Source of the DNA: Ceratodon purpureus
Lineage: Eukaryota; Streptophyta; Bryopsida; Pseudoditrichales; Ditrichaceae
Direction: 5' to 3'
Length of the DNA stretch: 64,000 nucleotides
Assembly: GCA_014871385.1 (NCBI GenBank)
Contig: CM026428.1
Coordinates: forward strand, 13,394,041 to 13,458,040
Numbering within the stretch: the stretch's first letter is position 1; each line of letters opens with the position of its first letter. Both the position numbers and the translations under genes were made by a program. Under the pieces are notes generated by a model that was not told the DNA's origin, made no database searches, and saw only the letters and a list, made by a program, of their open reading frames with translations. Below are positions 26,530 through 39,348 of the stretch, piece by piece.

Positions 26530-27350
26530 TCTCTCCATCACCATGATCCATCTATAAGTATTATGTGTTATTAGTGTTTAAGTATTAACTAAAAGTATGA
26601 TCTTAATCCCTACCACTTATGGAGGTCAGACTATAGTACTATACCACAAATATTTGCAAATTTCCCTAACCATATCGTATAGATATAGCTTGGTCTTGAA
26701 ATCCTAATTTTATATATTATTAAATAATTATGTACATGTGATTCACAATAACACATATGACATAAATTATAATGTATCAAATTAAATCACTTTCTAAATT
26801 AATACAACAAAAATCTATTCATGTGAGTCAACAAAAAATCTCAAAAGAATTACAAACATGAAAGAATTATTCAATGTGGTTATTTCTCCCACAAAATCAC
26901 TCCTTCTTGCAATTGGCATGAAACAAGTCATTATTTTCTGGATTACCTAGAAGACCATAGTTGTGAAGGTAAAATAATCACATTATACTAAGATTCAACA
27001 ACACTGAGAGTTTGAGTCCATGTGAAATGATTTGATTAATTTGTCATAGCAAACTTTTGTTTGAATCTGTTTGCCTAAATTGTACTTCAGTTTTACTATT
27101 GTCAAACTTGATACTGTACAGTTGCAAATTTATACACTGTCAGCTTCAAAATGCCAGCCCGGCCATCTGGCTTGCAATCAGTACAGTCCACCAGCATGCT
27201 GTGAATCGGAGAAATTGATCGTCGAATGTGCACCGGCATCAAGCTTGGATCGCTTGTTTCATGGCTATTCACATATTCTATCACTTCAAACGTTCGCTGC
27301 AACTGTAGACTTGCTTGAATGCCAAGATCCTTTATGATATTCAGTTTATT
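26530..27350. other. AT-rich intergenic DNA
   Basis: Nothing beyond short open frames without features. Confidence 0.5.
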
Positions 27351-27351
27351 A

Positions 27352-27828
27352 TCAAACATGAATCTGGTTGTTATAAGTCTCGTACTCGTCATGAGCCTCC
27401 TCGTCGGAGATTTCCAATTCGCTGGAACTCCAACTGATTGGGGCTGGAATGATCTGAATCAATTGCAGCACATCTATCATGACGTCCACGATGTCGTCGG
27501 AGTCGGCAAGGACTTCATCACATGCCATCCGCTCCTCGCCCACGCCCAGGCCCAGCTGCTTCTGCCCATGATCAGGTTGGAATCGCTCCATGCCGGCATT
27601 ATATTGAGGGCTGCCACCAACACATGCTCAGATGACACCAGCATCTCCACGATGCTCTCCATTGTCTCAGGCTGGTCCACCTCCGTCGTCGCAACCCCGG
27701 GCTTCTCCATGGATGCCTTGAGGGGCCTGGCAGCCTTCCCCTGCCTGATCGCCTCGGAGGGCAGCGCCTCCGACGCCTTCCTCTTAATTGGTGCCCACAA
27801 CACTCTCCACTGCAGTACTCATGGCGGC
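27352..27828 (-). pseudogene. Broken paralog of the acidic protein at 28545–29012
   Basis: On the minus strand this reads KRKASEALPSEAIRQGKAARPLK, then in a different frame ERFQPDHGQKQLGLG, ERMACDEV and EISDEEAHDEYE. These pieces match in order the intact protein encoded divergently at 28545–29012. Relative to that copy there is a length difference that changes frame near 27600 (about 40 against 35 bases between matching anchors). The ATG-initiated frame at about 27828 also closes after 12 codons. It is a host gene copy that is probably no longer functional, or has been reorganised by splicing I cannot see. Confidence 0.6.
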
Positions 27829-28544
27829 TCGAGAGAGAAAAAACCTGCTGCTGAACACTTGTGCAAGTACAATTGATGCAAGACCCCTGATCGCAAATGG
27901 TTTTCACGATGGAGATCAATCGAAGTGGGACTCAGAGCGGTACCATAAAACTTGGCAAGGTGACTCTCAAGTTTAGAGAGCTTCCAATGCAACACAACTG
28001 GAATGAACCGGCATGCGGTGCCATTCCGTTCTTACAGTATCTGACCTAGTCGGGACTCGGAATGTAAAAGTAAAAGCGGTGACTCAAGATTATTTGCTGT
28101 GCAAGTTTAATACAACGACAGAAGCTTGCATTGCACGGAATCCAACTTTACTCCAATTGCAAGAAAGTTGAGGAAGATTTAGGGGCGATAGTAATACCCG
28201 CATGATAACCGGGTAATACCAGGATGAAGTCTCGAGAACATTCCTTAACTTGCGCAGGAAGCAATGAATTACCGGAGTGGAAGTATAAGAAGGGAAGGGC
28301 GATGTCATGCCTCATCACTTCAACTCTCTCGTGAACATTGAGGGCTTCGTTCACGGTCGAGAGGAAGTAAGAGGCACACCTGTATTACCAGACTTGCTTT
28401 TTCATCGCATCATTTGATCTGCTTCAAGGCATAATTTGCAGCCTGATAGCGGTGGTCTTGCAATCGTAGTCGGATAAGTCACCAGCGGCTGTACACTTTT
28501 CTCTCCATCGATCCACCATAGCTGCAGGGGAGCCCGGCTGGAAT

Positions 28545-29012
28545 ATGGGCACCAAGAGGAAGGCCTCGGAGGCGCTGCCCTGCATCGTGATCAGGCAGGT
28601 GAAGGCTGCCAGGCCCCTCAAGGTGGCCGAGGGGAAGGGAGTGGTGCCGTCGAAGGAGGACCAGGAGATAAAGGACAGGTTCGAAGAGAACCTGATGGAG
28701 TCATGTGATCCTGTGTTCTCGGCACCCTACAGTGGCGGGTTGGAGCAATTCCAGCATTTTGATGCGCAGCAAAAACTGCCCCTTTACTGCGAGGCCGAGA
28801 GGCTCGTGTGTGATGAAGTCACCGAAGAGTACACCGAGGACTTCGATGAGGACTCGGAGGACTTTGACAGTATCATTGGCGTGCTGCTGGAGGAGATTCC
28901 AGCCCGTTGGAGGTCCGGAGAGATCACCGACGAGGAGGCTTTTGAATACTATAATGAGCTGGCAAGCCTCATGTCCAATGAACACGATGAGAATTCCAGC
29001 GGATATTTTTGA
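28545..29012 (+). CDS. Acidic protein of unknown function, 155 aa
   Basis: Single-exon open frame from an ATG in the context gaatATGggc. The N-terminus is basic (KRKASEALP, then RQVKAARPLK); the rest is strongly acidic (DFDEDSEDFDS). It ends with a segment around EITDEEAFEYYNELASLM. No signal peptide or membrane segment is seen and I recognise no family. A homologous but broken copy lies in opposite orientation at 27352–27828, about 0.7 kb away, and similarity extends into the upstream sequence (ttttctctc followed by a ctgcag context). Existence of a second recognisable copy with conserved reading-frame blocks supports past coding function. Confidence 0.6.
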   Translation: MGTKRKASEALPCIVIRQVKAARPLKVAEGKGVVPSKEDQEIKDRFEENLMESCDPVFSAPYSGGLEQFQHFDAQQKLPLYCEAERLVCDEVTEEYTEDFDEDSEDFDSIIGVLLEEIPARWRSGEITDEEAFEYYNELASLMSNEHDENSSGYF

Positions 29013-29882
29013 GAAATTATGTGACTAGCCATAGTACGCATTCATGAGGATTAAACGATCCGCGTACCTTTGAAAGACTAGTAGCATTCATCTGGTGATC
29101 CCCAGATATTATATATCAAAGTTCAACTATGATATGCCAGCCATATGTGCTTCAGCCTGCTACTCAATGGGCTTATTAAGTTCAATGCCTGATACAGGTA
29201 AATTATATGATATGCTTGGGCGGAATAATAGTATAGTCCCAGCTTTGTGAAGTGCTCGCTACATTCCTGCACATGAACGAGCATCAGTGGGACGCCAAAT
29301 AAATGTTAAATCACGCATGCCTACAAAACTTCACATTTGTTTTGTAGGAGATCGACGCCAATCTTCATGTCCTGTAACTTGTGCCAGAAAAGTTGGCGTA
29401 ATATATTCATCACATGACGATGTTGTTCTTGTGTTGGAAGACATTATCGTATTCAAGGTCATGGGATGAATGCTTTCTAATATAATGCTAGCCAAAGCAC
29501 TGTTAGACAGATCAATGACTGTCTGGAATGATTTGTAAATTTTGGGCGCAAAGTGTAATGGTCACTACTGCATTTAAAAAACGATAGTTGATCCTCCATC
29601 GCTGCTGATCGATGATTCGATGGGTGTCCTGTGTCAATATTCATAGCACTCCTGTGTTTCAAACATTACTCAATTCTTGAGGAAATTAATTGTAATTTAA
29701 ATTTGCTGGAAATGCCACACAAGAGTGGTCTGCAAACAAACTCACAGTCTGGATATGATATACTCATTGAGTTCAGTACTGTACCTTGTTACACTAAAAT
29801 ATGCTCAGCTCTTCTAAGTTCTACACATGAGCATTACTAATATGACTATCCAGCACAATCACCACAAATTAAGTAGAGTACT
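29013..29882. other. Intergenic DNA between the acidic protein and the receptor kinase
   Basis: AT-rich, no supportable gene. The right part is probably the 3' UTR of the minus-strand receptor kinase. Confidence 0.45.
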
Positions 29883-32800
29883 TCAACATCTAGATCCAAA
29901 AGTAGATCTAGATGACCCTGTATTCAAGCGAACACTATCACCTTCACGAATAGTGTCCAAGCCCAGTTGGGAGATATGGAAACTAGTTGAATTACCTCCG
30001 AAGAAACTTGTTGGTACTTGGGCAGATTCTAGATCTTCAATCACAGAGGCCAAGTCTCCCTGGAGCATGGACACTACACGTGCCATTGGTGGGCGCACAT
30101 CTTCAGAGTATTGCAGACAGTGCATTGCTGTGTAGATGACTCTTTGCACTTCCAAATGCTCAGTTTCACTCAGAGGTTGTAATCTGGAATCCAAAATGCC
30201 CATGATATTGCCTTCTCTATATAACTTTTGTATCTGCCAAAATACCATCCAAGAGTGATTAAATCAAGAAGGGACTTTGAACATTTTAAACTCAAATGTA
30301 ACTGTTTTACTAATTGTAACATTGTAGTGATGTGATAATAAAACAGATTCTATGATTGTAAGAATTCTAAAAATTGTATATTCAATAATGTGAAAATGCA
30401 TATCATTCCATAGTCCTGTTAACCTACTTGTCTTTTCAAAATTGTCAAATCCACTCATAATATCACACTTTCAAAATATTACATAAAATAACCTTTTGCC
30501 ATGAGGAAAGGATGATAAAAGAGAACTTCTTATCAATGAAAATACAATGCACACAGTAGAAAGTAATGATGCAAAATAGAAGCTGATAAGATGAGTCCAT
30601 CTATAAAGTCCATTTTAATTTAATTCTCTTGAAATATTCTATATCTAATAAAAGATCAATAGTTTAAAAAAATAACGTGATGCTTTTAGATGAGGATCTT
30701 TAAAGAAGCTTATATTCCAATTATTACAAATGTGATGTTGGAATATATTGGATATAGAGAATTGAATGAGTTTTTCTATATTCCTAAAATTTTACTGTAA
30801 TGTACTTATTATGATATTATATTAAAATATTATACTCAATCTATGAGTTTTGACATTGTATTCAGTCCACAAAATTTGATACAATGATTAAAGTTATCAA
30901 TTTACTTACCAAATTGATAAGAAATTCCTCAGGGGGCATCTTATTATCAATATTCCTCCTTCCACTCACAATCTCCAGACATACAACTCCAAAGCTGTAA
31001 ACATCTGCTTTTTCACTCAATTGGCCGTATGTTGCATATTCTGGTGCTAAATAGCCTCTGCATATTTTCAAGTGTGATGTTATCAAAACAAATAGAGATT
31101 GAAACTCAATCTCATCAAAACAAGAAGAGAGGACTTCGTTCAGAACTCACTTGGTTCCAGCAACATGCACCGTCATAATATGACTAGTTTCTTCAGGGAA
31201 TAGGAGGGCCAAGCCAAAATCTGCAATCTTTGGTTGCAAATTGTTGTCTAATAGTATATTGGCAGCCTTGATGTCTCTGTGGATGATCTTGGGTTGAGCG
31301 AGAGCATGCAAGTAGTGCAGTCCATGGGCAACCCCCAAGCAAATGTTCAACCGTTCAGGCCAGCTCAAGACCTGAAAGCTGTTGCTTTCTACACATTCCA
31401 ATCAATTCCAACAATGCATTCAAACAGGTGCATTCTACAAATCTCTTCTGATCAATGAAACACTCCATTGATGATTAGAAATTGCACAAAAAAGCATAAC
31501 CGTGACAAACTTGACAATAATCAGCAACCAACGCAAGTGATTCAAGACTTTCAGGTTTTGAACATCATCCAAATGTCGAATCGGACTCAGCAAATTCCAA
31601 TCCAGGTCATGGTTGTCAACATACTCATAAACCAACAAGCGTTGCTTTTCACGAATGCAACAACCCTTCAATTTCACCAAGTTGCGGTGCTTGATTCCAC
31701 TGATCAGTGCCACTTCATTCAGAAACTCGACCATTCCTTGTTGAGAGTTGGTGTGAAGTTGCTTGACAGCTACAACGTTTGAATTAGGCAACACTCCCTG
31801 CCAAAACCATAGGTGATGATAACAACTCAACAAAAGTGACTGAACATTTCGTTCTGAAAGTTTTGATTAAACCCCAAATTGGACTCCAAATTCACAAGGA
31901 ATGTTCGACAAGGAATGTTGCGAAAACAGTTCTCAAAAATGAACCTTGTATACAGCGCCATAGCCTCCCTGGCCCAACTTCATGTCAGGATGAAAATCAC
32001 GTGTAGCAGCACGGAGCTCATTGTATGTGAATATTGTGGGCTTCACGTCATGTTCTTCACAAACTTTGGGAGCAAAGAAAATGTTAGTAATTGGTTAGGA
32101 GTGAGACAAAACTTCTCTAATTTAATGTCACTTTGAGAGCATCATTCTAGATCAGTATGTGCTCAAAATCAAACAAGTTGAAATTCAACTCTATCAATGG
32201 AAACTAAACATGTCCTAATTTGCAAAAGAATGTTGAAATGGATCCACTTTCTGAAAATAACTTTCAATGTCAAAAGCAGGTTCTTACTTCGTTGAACTTG
32301 AAGTAAGAGGTATTGGTGTTTTCTTCTACTTCTATAAAGTAGGAACCCTCCAACAAGAAGCAAAAGGGCAAATGGCACACTTGTTGATAGTGCAATCTTT
32401 AAAATAGTATTTTTCCCTATACATGCATTCAAAACATGATTGCATAAATTAGGAACAATGTTGAAAAGTAGACTTGTTCTTTATCCATTTCTCTCCTAGA
32501 TTTACCTATGAGACCTTAAAATTCTTTGTTACATGTATATGAAATGACGTAGCTAGCCAAATCATGCCGCTCTGAAGGATCTTGCTGAATGTGATATGGT
32601 TCGAATAAGTTGCTGCTACAAACTCATTGACATATGAGAATTAATATTGTGTAGAGAGATAACCCTACAAAGATGACACCGTCAGTATTTCGAGGACTTA
32701 ATGAACATGTCATGTTGCCGTAGGTTTACAACTGGCTCTTCAAAAAGCGACTCGGCAAACTTTATTCTATCCTTGCAATAGCTTCAATAAAAACATATGT

Positions 32801-35800
32801 ACAATAAATGAGTACCTTCATTGCAAGCAGAAGGATCTGAACAATCTTGATGACAGAAGCATCTTGCCGCAAATGCATCTGCACTACAGATATCCGCAAC
32901 GATGTTGCAAAAGGGATTTTCACCTAATCTGCAATTTATCAACGTACATAGGAAAAAGAAGTTGTATAAGAATTTAAAACTGACAGTTTATCTCCACACA
33001 CGTGAAATTTCCAATACATCATCCTGACGGATTTTAACATTTAAAAAAAAATTGGTAGCTTTTCATTGAGTTGTTTGAATGCAACATGATTGTGTTCAAT
33101 TGAAAAAATTAAGTCTGTAAGTCCATCGAAGGTTACCTCATATATAGTAGCACATTCAGTGAATCATTCTTGTTGTATTTCACTGCCGTGATATTATTGT
33201 TCGAAAGGCCTAAGGTTTTGAAGTTTGGATTCTTCCCGATGGTGCTATGCAAGACTTCGTCCACAAAAAGAGTTCCAGAAATATTGTTGCCATCAAGGTA
33301 TCTGCCAGAAACAAATTATATTAGTGAACAAAGTGAGAAACATTCAACACGTGAGTATTGATATGCAACATGAGACTTGGAAGATTATATTGATTTGAAA
33401 GTAAGAAGCACTTACAGCTCTTGTAGGTTGGAACCAAGCCTTCCAATTATGAAAGTCAGATTGCTAATATCACCATTGATAAGATTGTTAGAGAGATCTA
33501 GCACTTGAAGAGAATATTGAGCACATTACTTACAAGTATTTTAATTGTCTATTGTTGGTGAAATCAAAATCTGGAACAGGTCCTGAAAAGTGGTTGTATG
33601 ACAAGTCCCTGCACATCCGCAAACACTATGCTTCACCATATGCCCACGGCAGAAGTGAATATAAATGTAACGAGTATAGCTTTTATTGATAAGTTTCATA
33701 TTTTATCTCACAAGATATTTCTATTCCAAAGAAATTTAGTCAAATATGGCTGATTCCGATTACGGAAATTATTTTGTAAACTTACACTGACTCCAACTGC
33801 GGTGATTCGCCAAAATAACTTTCAGGGAGGTTGCCAGTGAGTTGGTTGTGAGCAAGATTGATCGTGCGTATAACGGATAGTATAAGTGGGAAGGCTGAAA
33901 AATTCCCAGTGAACCTATTTCCACTCAAATCTCTGCAAAACCATTTCCAAGTATAAATTCAAGATCAACTATGAACTTGAACAAGTTGCAAAAGGCTAAA
34001 GCATAGAATTAGCTACAAATTACCTTTCACTTAACGCAAGAGTTGAGATCACGCGGAGTATTGTTTACAATTAAGTATCTAGATGAATAGCATTTGGTCC
34101 ACATCTTTAAATAGCAATACCGGTACAAATTATTTGCAAATACTCCACCAATAAATAAATGAAAAGTTATTACATTGTCAAACTTATATATCTCGAGCGG
34201 ATAAAATTGGAGAAAAGCTGCTATCACTTTGAGCTTAACTCACTCAAAACTGGTCCTTATCAACAAGCAAATCACATCGTCAAAATTTGGTATCGGCTAA
34301 TACTTACAAGTTTTGTAGAAAGGGCAATCTCTCAAAAATATTGGTCGGAACAGCTCCACTTAGATTGTTATTGTGTAGATCCCTGATAGCTTCACAAATA
34401 CATATGCTCAGTTCCCACAAACCATAAGCCTCTGAGATTATCAAAAATAAATTAAGACCAAGGGCCAGTTCTAAATATCTGATTCACCATCCTATATCTA
34501 ATACATGCCTACGGTGTTCAAGAAAAACAGACTATTCATTCAGGCCGATCTGTTCATTAGATCAAAGTTGTTCTTCTGATTCTTCACACAAGGTAAAAAC
34601 GCAACAAGTGCTCCAAGAACTCAACTAATACGCAGAGGAGGGTGTCAGGGCTGTTGTAGAAGGAGATTACACACAAGGTGATGAGAGATGAATTCAATTT
34701 TGTAAACTCCACTGGAATGTTACCGTGCAAGCCTGGATTTCCTGTCAAGGTCCTACATGCACAATTTTCCAGACACGAATGAACGTCAGCTGATTTAATC
34801 AAATGTATGAATGCATCAAAAATAGCAACGGTTATTAAATGGCAATGGGGATCGCAAAAATGTGCCTTACAAGATCCTAAGAGGAGAGAGGTCTCCAATT
34901 GCGGCTGGCAAAGGCCCTGTGATAGAAGCGTTGGAGAGGGTCCTGTAAAATAAACAATTAAATCAAGAAATATTCAGTACTAAAGGTAGTACATGAGCGC
35001 CACTGATCCACAACCTCGTCATTCCTCACAAATCATATGGTGAGCGATGCTACATTCGAAAAACTCCGAATGGATGGTAGCCAATTTAGAAAGGTGCCAA
35101 CGTCGAGCATATGCAAGCAGAGAAAACAACAGCAAGAAAAGGTTGAGAGTTTAATTCTGTAATACTATCTGTGGTCAATGTAGATGAAGTGTGTGATATT
35201 ACAGGTCGGAAATTCGATAAGTCGTTATCGATTGAGTCCCGGTGCAATTGTACATGTAGCCTGGAAAGTTATCATCAAATGTGAAGCAACCCAATCCTTG
35301 CCAAGGTGAGAATATGCAAAGGTCCAACCACCAACTGCTTATGTCCTCGTCCGATAAATTATGGATTACCACTGGCTTCCACCCTTTCAAGTTCTTGTCA
35401 CCGAGGTTTAGAGTCCCTGACCAATTTGTGTAAAGGTCTCCTATGGCTCCCACTGCCGTAGTTCAACGATGCACAATCAAAAACGATACTGTCAATTTGA
35501 AATGATTTCAAGTTTAGCAGGAATCACAATGAACCACTTCCCATGCGATGTAAGCGTGGACAGACCACCTTGAGATATTGGTCCCTGATTACCCGCAACA
35601 GAAGCCTGCTGCACACTAAGGATTATCCTTCTCTCAAAACCAAAAGAGATACATGATAACTCGGGACACACACGTTCCTGTATAAATCATAGGCATCCAG
35701 TTATACTGACCATGCTACCAGCTGACTAGAATCATCCTCAGCGAGCTGGCTCATGAAACAAAATTTAGAATTGTACCGTACTTTGAGGATACGACCCCGA

Positions 35801-35911
35801 GGATCCACGTCCTGAGCAATTTACAGTCGAAGCAGCAGACACAAGGGACCAAGCCTGCAATATCCATAGCAACACCGCAACACAACTCACCAACATCTTC
35901 TCCATCTCCAT
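29883..35911 (-). CDS. LRR receptor-like serine/threonine protein kinase
   Basis: A many-exon minus-strand gene starting at the ATG at 35911. Exon 1 encodes a signal peptide ([21 protein letters not shown]). A Cys/Trp-rich N-terminal LRR cap follows at 35199–35450 ([24 protein letters not shown]). LRR exons come next, roughly one repeat each: near 34945–34870, 34765–34680, 34385–34310, 33945–33790, 33605–33540, 33520–33420 and 33300–33140. A Cys-rich juxtamembrane piece lies at 32935–32820 and a transmembrane helix at about 32400–32330 ([12 protein letters not shown], then RSRRK). Kinase exons: glycine loop [11 protein letters not shown] (about 32000–31945), AVKQL lysine (about 31760), [11 protein letters not shown] and DFGLALLF (31290–31200), APEYATYG (about 31040) and the C-lobe 30248–29883. 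All catalytic motifs are present. It resembles the LRR-VIII subfamily but lacks a malectin domain between LRRs and membrane. Exact exon borders are approximate. Confidence 0.88.
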
Positions 35912-37589
35912 TTCTAGCTTGAACTCCCTGGTGGAGGCTTTGTCTTTAGAGTCTAGCTCTTTAAGGGACAGTGGGTACTATCCACTGATATCGACCTCTA
36001 CGTGCTATATTACCGCTCACTCGACAACACTGCAATACGACCCATCAAACCTGGCTCACTCGATAACATTGGGTCCTCAGTAAGATAAGTTATGTCCAAT
36101 ATTCAAGAGGGTGCGTGTTGTGCATCAGTTTGGGTGAGGAACATTTCGACTAGCAACAAGTCCAACTTGACAATGTGCACTGAAGTCCTCAGATTGCAAC
36201 GGTGTGACAGGTATCGTGGAAAATCTAACTTCGCACTATGAGCAACCTTGACGTTTTAAATCCTATTTTGAGCCACTCCAGAAATAATTGAGGAGTCACA
36301 CGTGTCACAGCAGACAAAATAAGTGGTCTATTCTACAATTTCAGTGCAGACATATTAAAGTGGTATTTTCCACAATTTGAGTGCAGACAAAATAAAGTGG
36401 TCTTTTCCACTGAAAATTGCGTCAGAAGCAACAACGTTGAGGTTGGGCTGGAATCAGCTCGCTCACATTAGAGATTTTGTGCTAAATAAGGATCGAGAAT
36501 CAGTAACTGTTGCTTGTATCAGAAGTATCAGAAGTATCAGAAGTGCGTCATGTAGCAATGCTGAATGAGCTAAACAATGATTAACTTCGTCACACTCAAG
36601 GAATCAATCTTTAACTTGTGGCCCCTTCGCACTCAAGGAAACAATATTTAACTTGTGGCCCCTTCGCACTCGGAGGTGCAGTGTAGTTAACGGCAGGCTT
36701 AGAGCGGTGGCACGGACCCACGCATTCACACCAGCGCATGTAGTTAGCACCCAAACCTAGTCACCATCCGATGTGGCAGGGGAAAGGTTCAACGTTAGCA
36801 GCGGTTGCAGGACGGTGTCAAGACGGTGGTACGAAGGTAGTCCCGTAACTTGGTACTTTCCATTCATAGTAAAAAAACGGTGGTACAAACAGAGGTATGG
36901 ACCAGGCTCCAGCTGCCAGGGCACGGCTAGTAAGGTAGAACCATCTATCTCCGACCAGTTAAGGTTTGAGCATGTGTTTTTGAGGCGACGAATTTGATGA
37001 GGATTTTTCCCCTGTGGAGACATAAGCTTATTCTTGAATGCAATTTTTTTTGGAATTTTATTCCCAAATTCAAAATAGTTACAGATTTTTAAAGTGAAGA
37101 GCGGAAAACCACCCATAAGTAATCAGTAGGCCCACCTAAAACCGACCACCATAACACCAAAACTTGATCACCAGAATATTTCCATATGATTCCCTTTCTA
37201 CCAATCATGCTTGATACTTTCTTCTAGATCTCTCAAGATTTTAGATCTGACAAAAGGTTGGAATTGGAGAAGACTACTGATCGGTTATGAGTCCCCGGTT
37301 GGAGATGGGTGGTTCTACCTTAAGTTGTTTCTAAAGTCTCATTGTTTATCGCGGTCACTCACAACAATCGGCCAGTTCCTCGATGCCCGTAGTGGCTGCC
37401 CAGAAAATTGCCCAGGCTAAAATGTATTTCCAAATGGCTTCATAAGAAGCTCAACACGGGAAGTACTGTTTCCTTTTCTACTGCTTTGGCTCTAGATTCT
37501 GCTCTATCATATTGTTTTTTACTGTGTTTCTAGATAGAACCATGGTACTGTAGTAATTTTTATCTTGCTTTACTTCGACGTTCGGAGGA
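35912..37589. other. Intergenic DNA with small tandem repeats
   Basis: This is the upstream region of the receptor kinase. It contains two or three copies of a unit gtgcagacaaaataaagtgg plus ttttccac at about 36310–36410, an agtatcaga triplet (36520–36545), and two copies of an approximately 38-bp unit actcaaggaa plus acttgtggccccttcgc (36594–36670). No gene is supportable. Confidence 0.55.
37130..37255 (-). repeat. Dispersed repeat, copy B (inverted relative to 24715–24860)
   Basis: The reverse complement of this stretch matches 24715–24860 (shared caccaaaacttgatcaccag and taccaatcatgcttgatac). It lies just outside the TIR element at 37590, as copy A lies near the one at 25875. Confidence 0.75.
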
Positions 37590-38199
37590 AGCATGGTAAA
37601 GTGGACCACAAAGTGACACATGTGATCATTTCGAAGTGATTATGAAGTGTGTTGTTTTTCAAAGCTCAAATCTGATTTTGAGCATTTTGGTGTAGTTTTT
37701 GTGCATTTTAGTCACTTTTTAAGGTGTCATAAGGTATCCTACAGGCATCTCCATAAAAAAAAACATCTTCAATTGAAACTTAATTTCACCACTAGTTCTA
37801 AAGCATGAAAACAAATTTTTCCAAAGTTTTTATTTCTTCATTTAAGGCCCTCTATTGTCCTTAGAGGATGTTTTTTCCAATTTAAAAAACAATGTTCGGT
37901 GAAAAAAACTTCACAAAAACTACCGCAGAAGTGACCCTCCTAAAAAACATCCTTGCGATACTTTGGAACCCTAAACCGATTAATGAGTATATGAATTGAC
38001 TGTTTTAGAATACCTCTTAAACATACAGAGGGCTCCACTTCATCAAAAGTGATTTTTAGATAGTTTTTGATTATTTTCTAGCCACTTTTTTGAATGACCG
38101 CATTCACCTTGCTTGGATTTAAAACCCTCATAAAATAACTTAAAAGTGTCTACTTTGCACAAAACTTTTCCAGGTTGTAGAAAAACAAATTGGGAACAG

Positions 38200-39060
38200 G
38201 GTTGTTCAAATAGACGTCCGACCCGGCTCCGGACGTCAAGACGTCCGACCCGGACGTCTCCCGTCCCGGACGTGGCGTCCCCGACGCTCGAGAATTACGC
38301 CGCGGTAATAATTTTGCGACCCCGGAGGGGTAAAAACATTCCCCAGCCGTCCGATCGGCCGATCCCGCCACCACGCCTCATCTCGGCCGTCCGTTCGCGG
38401 CGACGGCCGCGGGGTCGTTGCGGACGGCCGCACGTCGATCCGACGGCCAAGATGCGGCCGTGCTGGCACATTGCGGGCCGTCGGATGTGGGCGGCCCTCC
38501 AGGGCTGTCGGATCCCACGGCCGTCGCCGCGGCCGACCGCGGGATCCGACGGCCCGGATTGATCCCGGCGCAGGCCATCGGGGACCGCTCGATCGGCGCG
38601 GCCAACCGCGGGCCGTCCGATCCCGCGGCCGTCCCCGTGGCCGTCCCCGCGGTCGGCAACGGCGACGGCCGCGGGATCGGACGGCCCGCGGCAGCCATGG
38701 TCGGCCTGGGTGGGCCGTCCGATCGGGCGGCCGTCTCCGCGGTCGGCCGCGGGGACGGCCACTGGATCGGACGGCCCTCCGCGGCCGACCATGGCTGCCG
38801 CGGAGGGCCGTCCGATCCCGCGGCCGTCCGCGTGGGCGACCGCGGGGAGACACGGCCGTCCGCGTGGCCGACCGCGTGCAGACGGGGCCGACCGCGGAGA
38901 CGGCCGCGTCGGTCGGACGGCCACGCGGCGCCATCGCCCGACGCGGCCGTCCGATCGGACGGCCGGCGCCTTCGGGCGGAGTCGCGCCCGATCGGACGGC
39001 CGCGGGGGCGTAGATCGGACGGCCGCGGGGACGGCCGTGGGGACGGCCGCGAGGTCGGCT
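38200..39060. repeat. GC-rich subterminal array, left
   Basis: Dense copies of GGACGGCC / GGCCGTCC in both orientations, mixed with CGCGG, preceded by GGACGTCC-type copies next to the terminus. Base composition is extreme compared with the flanking AT-rich DNA. All six frames are open for long stretches purely because stop codons are depleted. Similar arrays sit at 43680–44340 and 45560–45990. Subterminal motif arrays are typical transposase-binding regions in hAT-type elements; that role is inferred. Confidence 0.85.
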
Positions 39061-39197
39061 TCCCCTATATAAGGGGAAGCCGCCTCTTCATTTTTTACCT
39101 TTTTTCTCCCTTTTCGAGTGAAGCTGATTGCTACTGGTGGGGGACTTGATCCTTCTCCGTTGGTCGTTCTCACCGGGAGGAAAGGGGTCCTTCATTT

Positions 39198-39217
39198 GGG
39201 GGGGGGGGGGGGGGGGG
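39198..39217. repeat. Run of 20 G
   Basis: Homopolymer of 20 G between the left GC-rich array and the kinase-like gene. A similar run (18 G) occurs at 44319–44336. Homopolymers of this size are prone to sequencing or assembly length error. Confidence 0.9.
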
Positions 39218-39348
39218 ACTTTTCGAAATTTTAAACGGTTTTTTTTAAAACCCTTTGGATTTGTATTGCTCTTATTAATCATTGTGGGAATCGAGGGTTT
39301 CTTTGGAGTTGCGGTTACGATTTCTTGAAGCCTTGAAGGCTTTCCACG

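Noticed and set aside
38146-39173. Long overlapping open frames on both strands of the left GC-rich array
   Set aside because: Stop codons are depleted by composition; the translations are Arg/Pro/Gly repeats in every frame and have no domains or start context.
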